In this document: positions 60,859 to 64,000 of the stretch, piece by piece
Layout: each line of letters starts with the position of its first letter
Position numbering within the stretch: the first letter of the stretch is position 1
Assembly: GCA_030765065.1 (NCBI GenBank)
Contig: CM060978.1
Span: forward strand, 113,689,692-113,753,691
Source of the DNA: Deroplatys truncata
Taxonomy: Eukaryota; Arthropoda; Insecta; Mantodea; Mantidae
Direction of reading: 5' to 3'
DNA: 64,000 bases
Made by a program: the position numbers and the translations under genes
Notes under the pieces: generated by a model
Told to the model about the DNA's origin: nothing
The model's input: only the letters and a program-made list of their open reading frames with translations
Databases searched by the model: none

Positions 60859-61741
60859 TGTCTGATACGGTAATTTGTATCACAAATTACTTAAATGTAA
60901 ATAATGATTGTAATATGAATATGTATTTTTATGTGACATTGATTTCAGATGTTTATTAATTGTAATTATTATTGGTAAATAATAATATACGGCTTTACTG
61001 AAACTGTCAATAATAACGCAATAATGCAGCGAGGGGGTGAGTTGTTTATCATTACCGGGAACAAGGAAGTTACGTAATGTTTCGCGCGGTTTTGGTAGAA
61101 CCTTCTAGAACATTTCCTAAAGCATATGTATTAGTGGTTTTCATTGGATATTAAAATAGACGCTAATGTTGGCGCGTTTTATTAGCCAATAGCAGTTCAT
61201 TTATAATCTTTAGGCGTATCTTGATGCAGGCCTATAAATAGGGTAGGTTCAAGGTAGCTTGCCCTTCAGTTCATCAAAATTTCGTGTACACTACACGTCG
61301 GCAGTAAGTCCTTCATTTCGTCAAGTTACGCGCAGCAGAATTACGAGAATTATTATAAAGTTAATTCTACACAAAGTTGAAATACATAGTTAAAAGTGAT
61401 AAGTAAGAAGTTATTACAAACAGTTTCAGTTTGGCGAGTATCTAAATCAATTTGTAAAAGTGTTAGTGAACGTGTTTCGACAATAAAAATTATAAAACCA
61501 ATTTTCTTCATTAAGTATAATTTCTGGATAAAAGATTCCTTTCCGTTTCACAACCTTGTATAGAGATACATGTCCTACCAAGATAAGATGATAGCTAGCC
61601 GGAGGACAATATACGAAAATTAAATTCTTTCGGAAACTAATTGATGCAAATTGCTACGCCAGATGGAGCTACAAACCAAAACAAGGAGTGACGTCACAAG
61701 ATGGCAACGCATGAAGTAAAAACAACATTGATACTACTTCA
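60859..61741 (+). mobile_element. probable solo LTR or 5' LTR of an LTR retrotransposon
   Basis: The segment starts with 'tgtctgatacgg' and ends with 'ctacttca', giving TG...CA ends of about 883 bp. It has upstream promoter boxes, TATAAATA at 61234-61241, an initiator TCAGTT with A at 61269, and AATAAA at 61482-61487. Primer-binding-site-like sequence follows immediately. This order (U3, R, U5, PBS) is that of an LTR. No gag or pol follows. It is CpG-rich inside a CpG-poor region, so it is a younger insertion. A displaced host promoter is the main alternative. Confidence 0.55.
61098..61272 (+). promoter_or_regulatory. heat-shock-type Pol II promoter
   Basis: A heat-shock element with alternating 5-bp units lies at 61098-61115: GAA, TTC, GAA and an imperfect fourth unit ('agaaccttctagaacattt'). 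A CCAAT box ('agccaatag') lies near 61180-61187. TATAAATA (61234) and the initiator TCAGTT (61267-61272) complete it, about 35 nt from TATA to the initiator A. The combination is typical of strong inducible arthropod promoters. Activity is inferred. Confidence 0.6.
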
Positions 61742-61742
61742 A

Positions 61743-61905
61743 ATTGGTTCCACAACGTGGGGCTAACAAAAAACACAAAAACATATTACGTAAACAAGCA
61801 TCGACCGTTGCATATTGGCTCCCATACGTGGGGCAGTTAAAGTTATATAAACAAACATTTGTAAGCATGTTCTCTTACAAATTGGCTCCCAAACGTGGGG
61901 CTACA
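61743..61905 (+). repeat. three tandem PBS-like motifs
   Basis: 'ttggttccacaacgtggggc' near 61744, 'ttggctcccatacgtggggc' near 61825 and 'ttggctcccaaacgtggggc' near 61883. Each begins with TGG, as required to pair with the CCA end of a tRNA. The first directly follows the LTR-like end, the normal PBS place. Confidence 0.65.
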
Positions 61906-62069
61906 ATAATGTTACAATATTTGTAACATTAATACTACTTACATGTCGCACCAACACAAGAAAAATATTTTAGTTTCTCTTTCCATTGATACCAATATTA
62001 TGTTTTTATGTGTTTCCTAAGGATAGTAATTCTAGTTTGTAATCGGAAAGATCATTTATAGTAATACTG

Positions 62070-62157
62070 TATTTCCAGTGAAATCTTGACATCAAATTTT
62101 TGGGTACAATACAATATTTTCCCCTCTTACTATAAATGTAGTACAGAAAGTAAAAAT
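62070..62157 (-). repeat. ACTTTCTCTAC repeat 5' unit, resumed after mariner-like element
   Basis: 'tatttccagtgaaatcttg' to 'tacagaaagtaaaaatt', the 5' end of the family on the minus strand. Confidence 0.8.
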
Positions 62158-62159
62158 TG

Positions 62160-64000
62160 GTATAACTCCTTAAATACTCATTCTATCAACATTTTATAAT
62201 TAACCAAACTTCTCAGATATGTTATGTTTATAAGCTTCTGTTACATAGCTTCTGTTAAGCTTGTATACATGATGCAAATTAGCACACCTTAAGATGCAAA
62301 AACTTACAGAATGGAATAAAATATTTAATCTCATGAAAACTTTTAACCATTAATCAAAGTAGCCCTTCATATGCTTTACTTTCTCTTACCCCATGTAAGG
62401 AAGGGGAAGTACTAAATTTATGATTTCACTGTAAATGCCAGATTTCAGACCACTGGGAGAGAGAGGGGAAGGGGACGTCAGAGTCCAGAGTAGCCAGTAA
62501 TGGCGTTGGCTTTCAAGGCTGGAGAACCATAATGTTAAAACTTTTCAAAAAATATAACATTCCATCCATAACTGCCAGGCATCACTCACAGATATGGATG
62601 AAATGTAAACCAATGACCACAGCAGCAAACCACAGAAGAAAACTTTGAATTTAAGTTAAACACTTTTAAGTATGCAAGGCAAAGCTTTCATTGAAATTTC
62701 CGCCACCTCTAACAACTGTTAATATGCAAAAGGTTACCTATTTTAGATTTACTCAAAATGCTGATCATCATGGCTATAATGGAGTGCACAAAATGCAATG
62801 TACTGATAGGTTGGTTTCCATGGTGAGGGCACTGCAACTGGCTAGAAATGATGCCTTGTTTGCATACAATTAGTAGACATTCAGGGCTCTTCTGTAACTT
62901 TGTTGTTAAGAGGGTGACTACAATTATTATTTATTAAGCTCTTAACCGCTCTTAACATAAATGCCACTATTTGACATTTTGTAACTCATTTATTATCGTG
63001 ATATTTGTTTTCTCGTGCTTTGTTAGACAGCTGGAGTGACTAATCGAAAATTAGGACTGCTGTGATAGCATTTTGCTTTTCACATTGCCACCAGCACCGG
63101 AATACAGACTACCAAGAGCTTTTGTTACTTTTGCTTGCCAAGTTGGAGACAAATCATGCTGTGAAAATGTCACATGAAAAATATAAAATAAATGTGGATT
63201 TTTAAAATTCACACCCATTGCTTAGAATAGCAAGATTTATACCTTCTTGTGATCCAAAGAATTAGATTTTTTTATGGGGAAAACTCCCAGCTGAGTTTAA
63301 TTTTACGTTAGGAAAGGGACAAAAGAAATAGCAACACAGTTTCATGTTTTTTTTATGCAAGTTTCATTAATGCATATCAATCCGGAATGATTGCTCAATT
63401 TTCTTTATGGTTTTTGACTTTTAAGTATACTTCTTAAAGATACCAATCATCGTGCAGATTTTTCTGAAATTTTAACATATACCATCAAGCATAAGTAGAT
63501 ACTTATATTTTTATTTATGATTTGGCAATGTTCAGCTTTAGTTCAGCTATGTGAAAATGTTCTTGCATCTTAACAATCTTTGATTGTAAATCATAATTGG
63601 TATATGATAATATCTGTATTATTTTAGGTACTTGTTAAATAGAAGGTTGTAGTGAAAAGAAAGGTCAGTTTCACTATCTGTTTTATCTGAGGGAATGTTG
63701 CAGCTACAAATATTTTATTGCGGATTATTTTTCATACAAGATTTATTAAGTATAAATTATCACTTTATAACCAAACTGACTGACTTCTGTTATGCTCTTC
63801 CTTTTCCAACAGCATTAATATAAATTCAATGTTCTACAGTTATGAGAAGCTGGTAAATAGCTTTCTGCTAGCCACTTCTTTTAGCAGATTAGAAATTATC
63901 TTAAAATGATTCTGGGAACAAAAATTATCCGTTGTAATATCCTACAGGTCTCACAAGGGCTCAGTTCCTAATCTTAACCTAAAAATGAGGCAAATATATT
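62160..64000. other. CpG-poor, probably intronic DNA
   Basis: No gene recognised. A short degraded match to the dispersed-repeat 5' end ('tttactttctcttacccca') lies near 62378-62455. Confidence 0.5.

Larger units (their letters stand above)
60301..62069 (-). mobile_element. mariner-like element carrying an LTR-like insert
   Basis: The ends are 'cagtgttactataagtgacc' and the inverse of 'cagtattactataaatgatc'. The arms match over roughly 90 bp. TA lies on both sides (60299-60300 and 62070-62071). Removing it joins the two halves of a dispersed-repeat copy. Inside are a transposase C-terminal fragment and a CpG-rich LTR-like segment. Confidence 0.85.

Noticed and set aside
1-64000. CRISPR array, prokaryotic operon or prophage
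   Set aside because: No regularly spaced short direct repeats with unique spacers and no dense coding. All evidence is eukaryotic.

Overview
This is an AT-rich eukaryotic window dominated by transposable elements. It is most likely from an insect with a large, repeat-rich genome. The support is tRNA-derived SINEs, several Tc1/mariner families, a jockey/CR1-like LINE, Helitron remnants and one exon of an animal HECW-type ubiquitin ligase. The species cannot be fixed from sequence alone. A polyneopteran (cockroach, termite, stick-insect or orthopteran type) is a guess from the repeat styles. No bacterial gene, CRISPR array, rRNA or canonical tRNA gene was found.

Layout. Positions 1-37.9 kb look intergenic and are rich in CpG. 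They hold many copies of one dispersed repeat of about 0.75-0.95 kb, called here the ACTTTCTCTAC repeat. Its ends share a 12-bp inverted motif and it carries a built-in (TG)n tract. The same stretch has six copies of a tRNA-derived SINE, a nested mariner-like MITE (8908-9547), a decayed full-length Tc1 element (17563-19106), an internally deleted Tc1 relative (21214-22491) and a decayed mariner-type element with TIRs of about 260 bp (25270-27130). At 23.46-25.21 kb the dispersed repeat has an A-A-B-B tandem structure.

Positions 37904-42858 form a large inverted repeat. Its two 1765-bp arms are collinear without any indel and almost identical, around a 1425-bp spacer. Each arm carries a dispersed-repeat copy, a promoter-like segment and a 39-codon ORF. 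This is either a very young inverted duplication or foldback element, or an assembly artefact.

The region from about 42.9 kb to the end, and also the palindrome spacer, is strongly CpG-depleted. Repeat families that keep their CpGs on the left have CpG changed to TpG or CpA on the right. The only confident host-gene exon lies here: a 287-bp minus-strand exon (44800-45086) coding for the segment of HECW before the HECT domain. The most economical reading is that the right part is a germline-methylated gene body (Hecw introns) and the left part is unmethylated intergenic DNA. The HECT-domain exons expected to the left were not found.

The right part also records nested insertions. A SINE lies within a LINE within a dispersed repeat (55.0-57.2 kb). 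A SINE with a 9-bp target duplication lies in another repeat copy (59.7-60.0 kb). An LTR-like segment with a heat-shock-type promoter lies inside a mariner-like element, which lies inside a dispersed repeat (60.3-62.1 kb). A 171-bp insert with a 54-bp perfect hairpin and a 15-bp target duplication lies at 54748-54918.
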